Positions 45,108 through 55,900 of a stretch of DNA of 64,000 nucleotides are shown piece by piece. Positions within the stretch are counted from its first letter, which is position 1. Each line of letters begins with the position of its first letter. Below the pieces are notes generated by a model that saw only the letters and a program-made list of their open reading frames with translations, was not told the origin of the DNA and made no database searches. The stretch is taken from positions 8,368,709 through 8,432,708 of the forward strand of contig JAPWDM010000015.1 in NCBI GenBank assembly GCA_035578155.1, read 5' to 3'. A program made the translations under genes and the position numbers. The DNA comes from Brachynemurus nebulosus (lineage: Eukaryota > Arthropoda > Insecta > Neuroptera > Myrmeleontidae).

Positions 45108-47016
45108 ATTTTAATCCAAATATTAATCCGCTCTCGCGCAATTAACTTGTTAGACTACTACTTACAACTAAATCTGATAACAGATATAAATTCCATTAAA
45201 TTAATGGTCTGAGTCTACTCAGACATAAATCCGCAGACGCGATTTGCAAAGCAAAAATGTATATGGGAAATGAGATAGTGTATGCGGTCAGCCGAAATTC
45301 ACACAGAATAACGATTGAACCTAAGCAAAAGGCAATTAGGCATCAATCAAAAGAAAAAAAGGTACGTGAGATTCTGTAAATTTCGCCATTGTGCGAAGGT
45401 CAGCCAATCTCACCAAAAAATATAACTAACAATAAACATAAGGTAAGATTTAAGTCTCGCATGGCGCTAAGCGCGGTCGACCAACTTAAACTGAAACAAA
45501 ACTGAGTGAATTTCCTGTAGAGGCATACTTACTAACCATTATAAACCCCAAATGACTAGAAACTACTTAAATTATAGAATAAAACTATTAACGTAACGAT
45601 AAGAGAAAATACAATTAAGATTTTACTGATCGGTATTAACAAAATGAGCCAGGTATAGGTCATAAGACATGGAACAAGGTAATGAGATCTGTAACTAAAT
45701 TGATGAAATGTAAAAAAAGTTAAAAATACTTAAGAAAGTAACATACGAAACGAAATTAAATTTTAAATGTGAAATAACATTGGTTCTTCCAATGTTGGGC
45801 TCTGTTACATTTTGGGCTAAACTAACGCCAAGTGACGTCAGCCACAGAGTCTACGTTTCAGTCAGACGTGTGCCTGTTGAAACGGTTGCACGTAAATTAA
45901 GAAAATGATTAAACTAAACTATGTGCTAGCCCTAATTAATATTAATACTAATACGAACAAGGTAGATACGAATACGTAAGATAAAGAGAAGAGAAGATAG
46001 ACGTAAATATAAGAAATATAAAGGTAAATTTGCATAATACGCCCAAAGTCAATGCAAAAGCAACATTAACTAGAGGCCTACGTTTTCATACAGACCCAAA
46101 GCCTGAGGAAAACGGAACGTAATTACTAACTAAATCTTAAATTAGATACTAAACTAATGCTTAATTGAAATAAAACAAAATTGGACGTACAGTAAGATAG
46201 AGATAAAGATAAAGATAAAGATAACGTGGGACGTAAATTAAACGACATGAAGTTTACCTCATGCCGTGCTCGAAGTCAACGAATCACGTTAAACTTAGAG
46301 CCTTCGTTTCGTTCAAACTTAAAGCCTGACGAACCGGAATAAGAATATACAAAATATATATATGTGAAGTAAGGAAGGTAAATAGAATATGAAAGTTTAC
46401 GTAAAAGAATAAACATAGAGAAAATTGTAGATATAGTTTACAAATAGATATTAACGGAATTAAATTTAACTTGGTGACTAATAAAGGGAACGGACGTAAT
46501 TGAAATATAATTTTAACGGACAGACTGAAAAATGACAAAGATAACAGACAACAGACGGACAAAAAAAATCCGAATAAGACAAAACAAAAAATCGGACTGG
46601 TCCAGATGATAATGACTCCTTGTCTGTTTGTACGGACTTTTACCGACGAGCCAACAAGAAAAGTGCGCTCACCATCCAATTCTCATGCCGGGAATGGCAC
46701 AGCAAATAAAAATAAAAAAAGGTCCTGCCCGAGGGACGCATTTCTACTTATGCGTATGACGGGTTGTATTTGTCATACGTTTCGCAGTTTCCGGCGGCTT
46801 CTACGCGGTGGTCTACGAAACAGTACACCAGCTGCTAGATTCTTTAGCCGTAGCAGCACTGCTATACGGACGGACGAAGACGAGGTAAATGGATGACTCC
46901 AAGACTAAAAGAAATACAATTTTGATTAAGAATGTCACCAAAGTTAAACGAAATAAAAAGAGAAAGGTAACGTACAATGAAATGAAAAGGAATACGTACA
47001 GAATAAACTCTAAATT
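44691..47016 (-). other. Long post-pol region of the gypsy element, no ORF
   Basis: 2.3 kb between pol and the 3' LTR. I see no envelope-like ORF with signal peptide or transmembrane segment on the coding strand. It includes a (TA)n run at 45027-45104 and AGATAAAGATAAAG repeats at 46198-46220. It may be an eroded env, a long 3' UTR, or inserted DNA. Confidence 0.5.
45027..45104. repeat. (TA)n microsatellite inside the gypsy element
   Basis: About 78 bp of TA repeat in the non-coding tail of the retrotransposon. Confidence 0.95.
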
Positions 47017-50000
47017 CTAATTATTACGCTCGACAAATGGCTTTAATATAGATACATGGTAAACTCCTAAGTTTTTACCATCTACAGATGTTAATTCGTA
47101 GCGATTATCCGAGAGCTTTTTAGAAATTTGGCACTTTATAAATTTTGGAGCTAGTTTCGAGCTGAAATAATTACCAGCATCCGATAAAGGAAAATGTCTC
47201 TTCCAAACAAAGTCGCCTACATTATAAGTAGCAAAACGATGACGGAGATCATACCTATTAGCACTATTATCCTGTGACTTAGAGATGCGTTCACGTACTA
47301 AACGACAGGCTTGGTGTAGGTTTTTAATACGTTCAGGACAGTCATCAAGGTTAATATCGGCAGGTAAAGGATTTTGAGATGCAGGAGCACCCAATATTTT
47401 AATTTCACGACCAAACATAAGGTACGCTGGCGAAAATTGAGTGGTATGATGCACAGCGGAATTAATAGCGAAATTATAGGCATCAAGATTTAAGTCCCAG
47501 TTACGCTGATTATCATTTATATATGAAGCTATAAGTGTTTTAGCTGTTTGAATAACTCGTTCGGCGGGGTTACTTTGCGGATGGAATTTTGGAGAAAGAT
47601 GGACTTGGATGTTGTAATCCTTAAAATACTGCAACAATTCCTTACTCACGTACTGTGTACCATTGTCACAAATAAGTGAGTCGCAAAAACCGAAGGTTAG
47701 AAACACTTTATCAAAAATTTTAAGTATATTTTTAGAATTTGCTTCACGGAGTGGATAGACCAACGTAAACTTGGTAAATAGATCGGAAATTACCAGAATG
47801 AAGCGATGTCTGTTATTTGACCTAGGATATGGACCTCCAAGGTCGGTGCATAAGACTGACCAAGACTTAGTAATGGTTCTTTTACCCAAATATCCGGCAG
47901 GTAGCTTACGTTCAACTTTATGTTGGGCACAGACTGGACAAGAACGGCAATATCGAAGTACATCAGTACGCATTCCAGGCCAGTAATAGGTTTGTGATAA
48001 ACGACAAAGAGTTTTGTAACAACCGAAGTGACCAGAAGTTACATTATCGTGACATTCATGTAACGCGTCTTTTCTAAGTGATGTAGGTAGCACCAATTTC
48101 CACGGATCTTCGTCGATATTGAGCGGATTTACCGGACTACAAAATTTATACAATTTACCATCCGTAACTTTCCAATGGGAATAACTATCAGGAAACCGTT
48201 CGATATTAGAAAGCATTTTCCGATACCAGCGATCAATGTGATTGTCAGTAACCTCAATCAAGTTTATGTCAGTTGGGATACGAGACAAACCATCAGGTAA
48301 GGTATGTGAAGAGCCTTTACGGTGTACGATATCGAAATCGTATGATTGCAACTGCAAACTCCAACGTGCGAGGCGACCAGAAGGGTTTTTTAAATTATGA
48401 AGCCATTTCAGAGCGAAGTGGTCTGTAACCACGGTGAAATGAGTAGCTTCAACATAGCCGCGGAATTTGTTAATTGCCCATAAGATGGCAAGCAATTCTT
48501 TCTCGGTGACGGAGAAATTTAGTTCATTTTTAGATAAGGCACGGGAGGCATAGGCTATAACTTTTTCTTTACCGTCAGGAGTTTGTTGTACCAAACAACT
48601 GCCAACGGAAAATTGAGAGGCATCACAGTGTATAGTGTAAGGCAGGTATGGATCAGGACAGCTAAGTATTGGTGGAGATAAAAGGTGCTGTTTAAGTGAA
48701 TCGAAAGATTTCTGGGTAGCGTCGTTCCAATCCCACTTACAATTTTTTCGTGTCAGCTTAGTTAACGGTGCTGCAAGTTCAGTAAAGTGAGGGATCCAAC
48801 GGCGGAACCAAGAAACAATTCCCAAAAAGGAGCGAACTTGTTTAACAGTTTTAGGAATGGGATAGGTAGCAATTGCACTAGTTTTCTCCGGATCTACTTG
48901 GATTCCAGTTTGATTTATTATGAACCCGAGGTATTTAATTTCACGTTTTGCAAAATTGCATTTGTCTAATGAAAGCGTAAGATTTGCAGCTTTCAGTCGA
49001 GATAGCACCTCATGTAACGTCTTCAGGTGATCTTCGAAAGACGTATTAGCGATGACAATATCGTCTAAGTAGACAAATACATAGGGTTCGAGACTAGGAC
49101 CCAAAATGGTATCCACTAATCTTTGTTGTGTGGCTGGAGCATTAGTTAAACCAAACATCATTCTTTTTGGCTGGAACTGGCCACGACCAGGTACAGAGAA
49201 AGCGCATTTAGGCCGGCTACTAATTTCTAACGGTATTTGCCAAAAGGCGGACTTAAGGTCGAGAGTGGTAAAGTAACTAGCGTTTCCTAAACGGTCTAAT
49301 ATTTGATGCATGAAAGGAAGGGGATAAGCGTCCTTTTTCGTACATGCATTCAACCTTCTAAAATCGAGGCAGAAGCGAAATTTAGGACTACCATCAGTAC
49401 TTTTCTTATTTACGACCACGATCGGATTATTCCATGGACTCTGAGCTGGTTCGATCACGTCTAGACGTAACATACGATCCAATTCTTCGTTAATGAAATC
49501 GTGAATTGGTTTAGATACTACGTAGTTACGCTGCTTGATTGGTGGGGTATCACCGGTATCAATTTTGTGAACTATAGCCGAAGTACACGGTAAGTCATCA
49601 GGTTGAGGAAAATCTTCGATTAATTTTTCTAACTGACGCCGCTGTTCAGGTGTTAAAGACTGATCTAGCTCTAGTGAGCAGATATCCGAAGCGGTGATCT
49701 GGTATTTGTTGGCACTGAAGTCAACAGAAATACCGAACTTCTTAATAAAGTCAACACCCAACAGTAAATCGTTAGAAAGTTCGTCTATAATAAGGATCGG
49801 TACCGTAGCGGTACGACCATGAAATCGACAAGAAATATAAGCTTTTCCTTTGAGATGACATGACGATCCATTCGCGACAGTAATTTGCATGTTCGGGCTG
49901 AGTTGGCATAAAGGTGGTTGATTATGCTTGATTTGCTCATAGAGTCTGGAGCTCATTGCTGAAATAGATGCACCAGAGTCCAATAAGCCCAAAACTTTAC

Positions 50001-50253
50001 GCCCAGAAATGGTTAAACGGACATACGGACGGGAATCGTTCTTTACTGTGACAAACGAATGCATCGAACTCAGTGAAGTATCAGGTGGAGGTGGAGAAGT
50101 ACAAAATTGACGTACGGTTTGTAACCAGGTGGTCCATTTGTGGGAATCACGCTTAAAAGATGGAGGAAGAACCGATTTTGAAGCTTTAGAGACCAACCGA
50201 CGGCTCAAGCGATGCCCCAATCGGTGTTTAAAGACTGGTTGCATTTTGTGCAA
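47017..50253 (-). CDS. Gypsy pol: protease, RT, RNase H, integrase
   Basis: 1,078 codons, uninterrupted. The frame is -1 relative to gag and overlaps it by 49 bp; its first codon is TTG, so it is read by frameshifting. Aspartic protease: VLGLLDSGASISAMSS (about 89-104) and a later LLLGVDFIKKFGI. Reverse transcriptase: FRFCLDFRRLN, FAFWQIPL-type block and YVFVYLDDIVIA (YLDD). RNase H: IHCDASQFSVGS, ELLAILWAI, VTDHFALKWL. Integrase: HHCC finger (HDNVTSGHFG...CRSCPVCAQH), CTDLGGPYPR, ICDNGTQYVS and NPAERVIQ (catalytic Asp, Asp, Glu, 34 residues apart as usual for NPxER integrases). The C-terminus has a basic SH3-like end without a chromodomain. All catalytic residues are present. Confidence 0.92.
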   Translation of the reverse strand: MHKMQPVFKHRLGHRLSRRLVSKASKSVLPPSFKRDSHKWTTWLQTVRQFCTSPPPPDTSLSSMHSFVTVKNDSRPYVRLTISGRKVLGLLDSGASISAMSSRLYEQIKHNQPPLCQLSPNMQITVANGSSCHLKGKAYISCRFHGRTATVPILIIDELSNDLLLGVDFIKKFGISVDFSANKYQITASDICSLELDQSLTPEQRRQLEKLIEDFPQPDDLPCTSAIVHKIDTGDTPPIKQRNYVVSKPIHDFINEELDRMLRLDVIEPAQSPWNNPIVVVNKKSTDGSPKFRFCLDFRRLNACTKKDAYPLPFMHQILDRLGNASYFTTLDLKSAFWQIPLEISSRPKCAFSVPGRGQFQPKRMMFGLTNAPATQQRLVDTILGPSLEPYVFVYLDDIVIANTSFEDHLKTLHEVLSRLKAANLTLSLDKCNFAKREIKYLGFIINQTGIQVDPEKTSAIATYPIPKTVKQVRSFLGIVSWFRRWIPHFTELAAPLTKLTRKNCKWDWNDATQKSFDSLKQHLLSPPILSCPDPYLPYTIHCDASQFSVGSCLVQQTPDGKEKVIAYASRALSKNELNFSVTEKELLAILWAINKFRGYVEATHFTVVTDHFALKWLHNLKNPSGRLARWSLQLQSYDFDIVHRKGSSHTLPDGLSRIPTDINLIEVTDNHIDRWYRKMLSNIERFPDSYSHWKVTDGKLYKFCSPVNPLNIDEDPWKLVLPTSLRKDALHECHDNVTSGHFGCYKTLCRLSQTYYWPGMRTDVLRYCRSCPVCAQHKVERKLPAGYLGKRTITKSWSVLCTDLGGPYPRSNNRHRFILVISDLFTKFTLVYPLREANSKNILKIFDKVFLTFGFCDSLICDNGTQYVSKELLQYFKDYNIQVHLSPKFHPQSNPAERVIQTAKTLIASYINDNQRNWDLNLDAYNFAINSAVHHTTQFSPAYLMFGREIKILGAPASQNPLPADINLDDCPERIKNLHQACRLVRERISKSQDNSANRYDLRHRFATYNVGDFVWKRHFPLSDAGNYFSSKLAPKFIKCQISKKLSDNRYELTSVDGKNLGVYHVSILKPFVERNN

Positions 50254-51416
50254 GTCCTAACCGTAACGTTAGGAGCACCACAACGATAACAATATCGGTT
50301 TTGCGGCTTCGTACAATTACGGAAATGGTGACCTGTTTCACTACAGTTAAAACACTTCAGTGCGCTTACAAGACGGACAGACCGATTGCCAGAGGTACTG
50401 GTAGGTGACTGTAGCGAGGTAGATGGATAGGCGCGTGATACATTACTAGCCCGAGTAGATGTATGATCTAATTTGACACGGTCAAGTTGCGCACAAATGG
50501 TATAGAGTTTGTCCATGGTATCACACAAGCTAGTGGATACCAACAGAGCATTCTCTCTAGATAGTGCCGATGTAATAATATCGATTTTACGTAAATCGCC
50601 AGGAGGAACAGCTAATCGAGAGAACAGCTGTTTCAGACGGACAAACAAATCGACTGAACGTTCGTTCTGACCCTGTTTGATGCTATAAATGGTTTTCCAG
50701 ATAGCATCATCCGAAGTAGATAGACAATAGTGACGACGTAGGGAATCTAACAGTTGGTCCCATGACTGTATGTCTGGTTTAGTGGCACGATACCAAGTGA
50801 GGGCAGGTCCTTCGAATAAATCGACTGCTGAGGTAAAAAGGTCATGGTGTGAAACATGACGCGCTTCAGCCAGTTCATGAATTCGATCGACGAATTCTTG
50901 GACATCGCCAACACCAGAGAAACGGACATTCCATTTATAAACGGGTGGAGGTTTATGTGAAGACAAAACAGGATTGACAGACGTAGGGACATGAACGGGG
51001 AACTGTCTAGTACGTTCAAGAAGTTCCGCATCTAAATTGTTGAAAGATTCCTCCAATAATTCGGCCTGTTCTAAATAAGGGGCAGTAGTGTCGTCTCTAA
51101 ACTGACGATTCTTAACTAAATCTAACCGACGCAAACAGTGTGCAATACGGTTCGACAGTTGTTGGTATTCAAGAGAATCTTCCTGACCGACAAACAACCG
51201 GACTTCAGAACAAATTTGAGAGTATTTAGCACGCAGGGTATCTACTTCACCTACTAATGGTGGACTAAACGTACGATCGGGTTCCAACCCTAAATTCAAT
51301 AAAGAAGTCATTTGTCTGGCTGTAAGAGCTGTAGGGGATCTTCCATGCCTCATGACCTCGTACATAAGCTCATCGCGTTTTAAGCCATCGTATGAAATTT
51401 CAGCCGGAGCGTCCAT
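50205..51416 (-). CDS. Gypsy gag polyprotein
   Basis: The Met at 51416 (MDAPAEISYDGLKRDEL) is the more likely start; an in-frame Met also lies at 51431. The central capsid region has a retrotransposon gag domain: VRFSGVGDVQEFVDRIHEL, ALTWYRATKPDIQSWDQLL, LFVRLKQLFSRLA. The nucleocapsid has one canonical CCHC knuckle, CFNCSETGHHFRNC, and a second, CYRCGAPNVTVRTC, in which the His is replaced by Val, followed by CTKC. It ends at TGA just past the frameshift heptamer. Particle structure and RNA packaging are the expected roles. No defect in the frame. Confidence 0.88.
   Translation of the reverse strand: MDAPAEISYDGLKRDELMYEVMRHGRSPTALTARQMTSLLNLGLEPDRTFSPPLVGEVDTLRAKYSQICSEVRLFVGQEDSLEYQQLSNRIAHCLRRLDLVKNRQFRDDTTAPYLEQAELLEESFNNLDAELLERTRQFPVHVPTSVNPVLSSHKPPPVYKWNVRFSGVGDVQEFVDRIHELAEARHVSHHDLFTSAVDLFEGPALTWYRATKPDIQSWDQLLDSLRRHYCLSTSDDAIWKTIYSIKQGQNERSVDLFVRLKQLFSRLAVPPGDLRKIDIITSALSRENALLVSTSLCDTMDKLYTICAQLDRVKLDHTSTRASNVSRAYPSTSLQSPTSTSGNRSVRLVSALKCFNCSETGHHFRNCTKPQNRYCYRCGAPNVTVRTCTKCNQSLNTDWGIA
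50226..50232 (-). promoter_or_regulatory. Probable -1 ribosomal frameshift site (TTTAAAC)
   Basis: On the coding strand the gag codons are TCT TTA AAC, giving the heptamer T TTA AAC in the exact X XXY YYZ register. It lies inside the 49 bp gag-pol overlap, and pol is in the -1 frame. A short complementary pair (ACCGA ... TCGGT) begins 1 base downstream and could form a stem. Confidence 0.75.
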
Positions 51417-51838
51417 AATTAAATCTCTCAAAAGTTTATCCGAAATATAAATAAAATTAGTTTACGAAAGGGACGGACTAACGGACAACAAGAAAATTTT
51501 ACAATATACGTAGAAATAGAACAAAATTAATTATAAAAAAGACGGACAAGTAAGAAACTTTATGTAAGGTATACGGAAATTAACGCTCGAAGTAAAAATA
51601 TAAAAATAATTTTAAGGTAACTTACAAATATAAACGAACGAAGTTAACCAAACTTATGGTTCACGCCCACAACAAAAAAATTTTAAAATGTCCAAAGTAA
51701 ATTTGAAAAAAATAAGAATGTGACGTCTAGAGCCTGCACTAACAGTCGGCTTACCTAAAATAGAAAATAATAATTAATATCAAAATCCAATAAATCAAAT
51801 AACAATAAATTGTGCCAATTGAAACCTCTCTTAAACGG

Positions 51839-51856
51839 CCCGAAGTTGGCGCGCCA
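51839..51856 (-). promoter_or_regulatory. tRNA primer-binding site of the gypsy element
   Basis: TGGCGCGCCAACTTCGGG on the minus strand, directly after the 5' LTR. The TGGCGCGCC start is the usual form for binding a tRNA 3' end; which tRNA is not determined. Confidence 0.6.
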
Positions 51857-52630
51857 GATTTTATTAGGAAAAAAAAAGGTAAAAAAATCTTTAAAAAAAT
51901 AAAATATTTAATTAAATTTTAAAACACAATTTATTTTTTTGTACTAGCTCAGTTACAATATTATTAGTTGTGACTCTTGTTTATCTCATGCGTTTAAAAA
52001 GAAATTTTCAAATTAGCACAATTTTTATTTAAAAAAATTTCAAACTTTAACGATTGTATAAATATCACAGGATGAAATTTGAACACAATTTAGCACAATT
52101 TTAATTTAAAAAAAGGTAATTGAAGAAAATAACAAAAAAAAACGTTGATTAAATACAACAATAAGTTACGTCGAAACCCCAAACAATTCTATAAAACAAA
52201 TTAAGATATTTAAATAAACGTAATTTAACAAATACAAACAAATAGAATTGTCTAGTTTTCCTCCACATACAAAAATGTAACAAAAGAAAATTAAGAAAAA
52301 TGTGACAATCGTTAACTAAAAAGAATTAGTTAACTGAGAAAATTCAATGCCAGATCAACAAATTTAGTTTAAAACGGTTAGATTTAATTTAGGCATTTTT
52401 TTTAGATAATTTGTATAAATAGATAGGCAAGCCGTGTATGTAAATTTAAATCACAAATAAGAAAACAGACCAATTTCAATTGTACAAGAATTATATAACA
52501 ATATTTTTCTTTAGTTAAATAAATTAATTGACACAAAAAAACAGATAGGGTGAACGTACAAAATTATGTAAAGTAAAATTTTTGAGCAAAATTATTAGCA
52601 CTCAAAAGTCAAGTAAAACACCCGAAAGAA
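51857..52630 (-). repeat. 5' LTR of the gypsy element (truncated)
   Basis: 774 bp, nearly identical to 43133-43901. The match stops at ACCCGAAAGAAA (52630), where flanking DNA begins, although the left copy appears to continue. If so, the promoter-containing start of this LTR is missing and the element could not start transcription from it. Confidence 0.7.
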
Positions 52631-52639
52631 ATACTTTTA

Positions 52640-52897
52640 ATTTCAAATGTTATCGTGTGCCTGTGAAACATTATTAGTGTATGGCCGATTTTTATCCGTA
52701 TTTAAACATACACCAATATTCATATGTTCATTCAATGTCCAGCTTTGGCTGATACTTGAACACTCGATGTACTTTGGCAAATGGCCAATTCATTATGTTA
52801 ATTAAAATTGACATAGTGTTTGAAAAATTACCAAACTGGATCGGCTGGGACTCGAACCCGGATCTCTTGGTACCAGCCAAGTGCCTTACCAACTCGA
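52640..52897 (-). repeat. tRNA-derived SINE-like sequence
   Basis: On the minus strand GAGTTGGTAAGGCACTTGG (A-box-like) is followed by CTTGG-CTGGTAC-CAAGA, which folds as an anticodon arm with anticodon GGT, then GGGTTCGAGTCCC (B box). The acceptor stem is absent and the T stem is imperfect, so it is not a working tRNA. An unrelated ~200 bp body follows to about 52640. I infer a SINE with a tRNA-type polymerase III promoter. Confidence 0.6.
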
Positions 52898-52975
52898 ATA
52901 TTTTAATACTACATATTTTAATTTTTTATTTTAATTATGAATTTATAATACAATAAATATTTAATGTTACAAAAA

Positions 52976-55900
52976 TTATTCATCGATTTCTTCATTTAAT
53001 TCTTCCGTAGTCTCTGTCTCGTAGTCATCATCTTCCTCACAACTATCATCGGAGCTGTCTATGATAACGTATCGTTCTTTCCCGAATTCCTCTGCATCAT
53101 CTTCTTCGGCATTATCTAATGTTTCAATTTCATCGTTTTCTGTAAGAAAATTATTATAAATATTAAAGCTGTATCGACATTCCCTTAAATTCAATTACAG
53201 TTTAAATATATCGAGCCATTACGGCCGTTTTAACGAAACCGACAAATATCAAATTTTACAGGGGAAGGATTTTTTAAATATTTGTATGGCGCTTGCAATA
53301 TTTCTGCTGTCTTAATTTTATTACGCCTGAGCGTATTATTCCTATTATTTTATTAACCTTACGATAAAGATGGTTATTGTCGGTTACGCAAAAATGTGAA
53401 AATGTGTTGTATTAACGATAAACTAAGCAGTTGCTATAACTCGTTAATTAACAAATTTTGGAGAAAAACGTTAACACTGCTTGGTCCGTTACAATCTAAA
53501 ATGTTGCTTGTAATAAAAATCTCGGTTACGATAAAAGTGTCGCTTACGATAAATCGGCGGTAAAGGCTCCATATATAACAATACATAATAAAACAAGTAC
53601 CTGCAGAATTTTCATCGTTGATCGTTACACCAGTTATTGTCGGTGGAATTTGATCACCGTCAAACCACTTGAAGGTGTATTTATTATTTTCTTCTTTCCA
53701 TCCGTGTTCTAAGGGAGATAACTCTGTTGACACTGACTGATGAGCATGACTCCACAGGTATGCTATATACGACGTGCGTAATATGTGCTGAAACAGTTCC
53801 GATTGACATGAAGGTAAAATTGCTCCATCAATTGTATTTTTAAGCATAAATCGGTCTATTTTTTCATTCATTTTGTAAGTTTTAATGAATGTTGCAACTC
53901 GTGCTGTATTTACATCGTCAATTGATTTCAAACCATACATTCTGCATACAAACTATTCAATTGTTTTTTGAAGTTCATCTATATTACAGTCGTGTGTATT
54001 TGCAATGTCTGTAAATGCTTTGATGTAAGATTCTGATTGTCTTAAAATTTCGAATGGTTTCTTCTTTCCTTTTCTGTAGAATGCAGGATTGAAATCACAT
54101 CCTGTAAAGGCATGGAATCCTGGTAGTGATGCACTCAAGCTAGGTCCCAATGTTTCATACAATTGACTGACATTAATGTAACGTTGTGCATTTCCACTGC
54201 CAACAAGCATGTAAATTTTCAAGTTGCTCCGAATATGATTCATGTTCCCTAATAATATTATTAAAATATCTGTATCTGAACATCTTATTATTACGTTAGC
54301 ATCATCAATATCCAACTGGCAAACATGGAATACTATCTTTGTATCCGCTTCTTCATGTGCTGTACAATTTAAATCCTGCTCTACACTTCTCACGATTTTT
54401 TCATCACATTTTTTATATTTGTAACATATGTCATAATTAATATATATTGCTTTTTCTCCTATAAATGGAGCCATGTAGTTATTTCCCCAGTCATTGCAAA
54501 TGAATTGAATTAACGCCTCTTTGAAATGAATGTTTTTCAATTCGTTGGCAAAATTAGCCGGTCGTAATTGATCAGGACTGTTTATATAATAATTTTGACC
54601 CTCTATTCTACCCCTCAAAGAGTGTTCATTATCTTTTATTGATGGACTGAAATAACGATCAAATGCGACGATAACCGTGCGTGCATTTGAAGAAGTAACT
54701 ATTGAAATTAATTTCCTTGAAATATTTCCAAATGATAGTGGCACTTCTGTCATTGCATGTAAAATAAAGAACCCGTCATAAATCATTACATCAGAGGATG
54801 CTGGTGGATTACTGACTATATTTTTTTCTAAGATCTTTAGTAACGCCGATTTATCCGTTTTACAAATTGCTCCATCCAGGTGACACATCGTTAATGGAAT
54901 TGGTGTCAATGGGTAGGTCAGTACTGCATCGATGTCTAATGTTTTTTCTAATGATAACAGTAGCTGAGCGAATAAATCCCGCTGCATTCGTACTTCAACT
55001 AATTTACCTGAAATAGGCAATTTCTTCTTAGGTACAGCATTTGCAAAAGTGAAGATTTTTGTTCTAGTAATTGGTTTTTCAAATCTTTGTGGATCTAAAC
55101 TACATTCTGTGATAAATTTTTCACGCTGTTCATTTCCTTTCTTTTCCACATTGAGCAAAAAATCAGCTATATTTTCTTCCACTGTCTGACCAGTCGGTAT
55201 ATTATATAAGAAATTTTTGTCATAGTTGTCAGAAAAAGGGTTGTTTTGTTTTAGGTGTGCAATTAAATTTTCAAGTTGAATGGAATGTTTCTTTATTCTG
55301 TTATTGTCAAGATCCGCTGTAACATCTTGGCATTTCCGTAAACCTGTTTGTTCCATTACATGACTGATTATAGCTGTACGAATACTATGGCTTTTACACC
55401 AACGCTGACGAGCTGAAATTGAATTAGTGGAATTAATTATTCCCGTCAATTTATTTGCAGCATCAGCGTTGATTGTCTGTTCCAAAGTGAGATCCACTGG
55501 CTGTCGGGAGAATGCTTTATCGGTTCTTTTAATTCCATATGATCCTTTTTCCAGCTGTAGCTCTAGTCCTGGATGAGATGTAGCTACCTTCATTAGCTTT
55601 TCATTATACAAAACCATGTAACGAGAATAATTTGACTGATTGAAAACAAAAAATATATTAGTAATTTTTGACAATATATATTTAAAAAGATCAAAATCAG
55701 GCTTTCTAATACTTTTACATAATAAAAAATAATAATTAATTAAGTTGATGTATGTCATGTAGAACTGTGCAGTTTTCCCGTACTTCCCTTCTAGCGTTTG
55801 TTGTTGATATATTTCATAACTTTCTACTAAATTCATAAACTTTATATTGTCAATTGTTGGATCTGCTGATTTTTCCGATTTGAACTTCAACAAATATTGA

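Larger units (their letters stand above)
43133..52630 (-). mobile_element. Gypsy (Ty3-like) LTR retrotransposon with intact gag and pol
   Basis: The coding strand is minus. The sequence at 51857-52630 recurs at 43133-43901. In minus orientation the right copy is the 5' LTR: it is followed by TGGCGCGCCAACTTCGGG (51839-51856), a primer-binding site. Then come a leader, gag, pol and a 2.3 kb tail. A purine tract on the coding strand at 44658-44690 (GAGAGGAAAAAA) is a good polypurine tract, so the 3' LTR probably spans 43133 to about 44657 (1.5 kb) and the 5' LTR is truncated at 52630. The copies appear to differ mainly in homopolymer lengths, so the insertion is young. Confidence 0.8.

Noticed and set aside
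46284..46679. 131-codon minus-strand hydrophobic frame as a possible env of the gypsy element
   Set aside because: It reads as low-complexity Leu/Phe/Ser sequence without a signal peptide, cleavage site or heptad region, and ends in repeats; too weak to call env.
47771..48969. Small plus-strand frames inside pol
   Set aside because: Antisense shadows of a 1,078-codon gene with clear domains.
52838..52897. Functional tRNA-Thr gene
   Set aside because: The acceptor stem is missing and the T stem is mismatched, so only the promoter boxes and anticodon arm remain.
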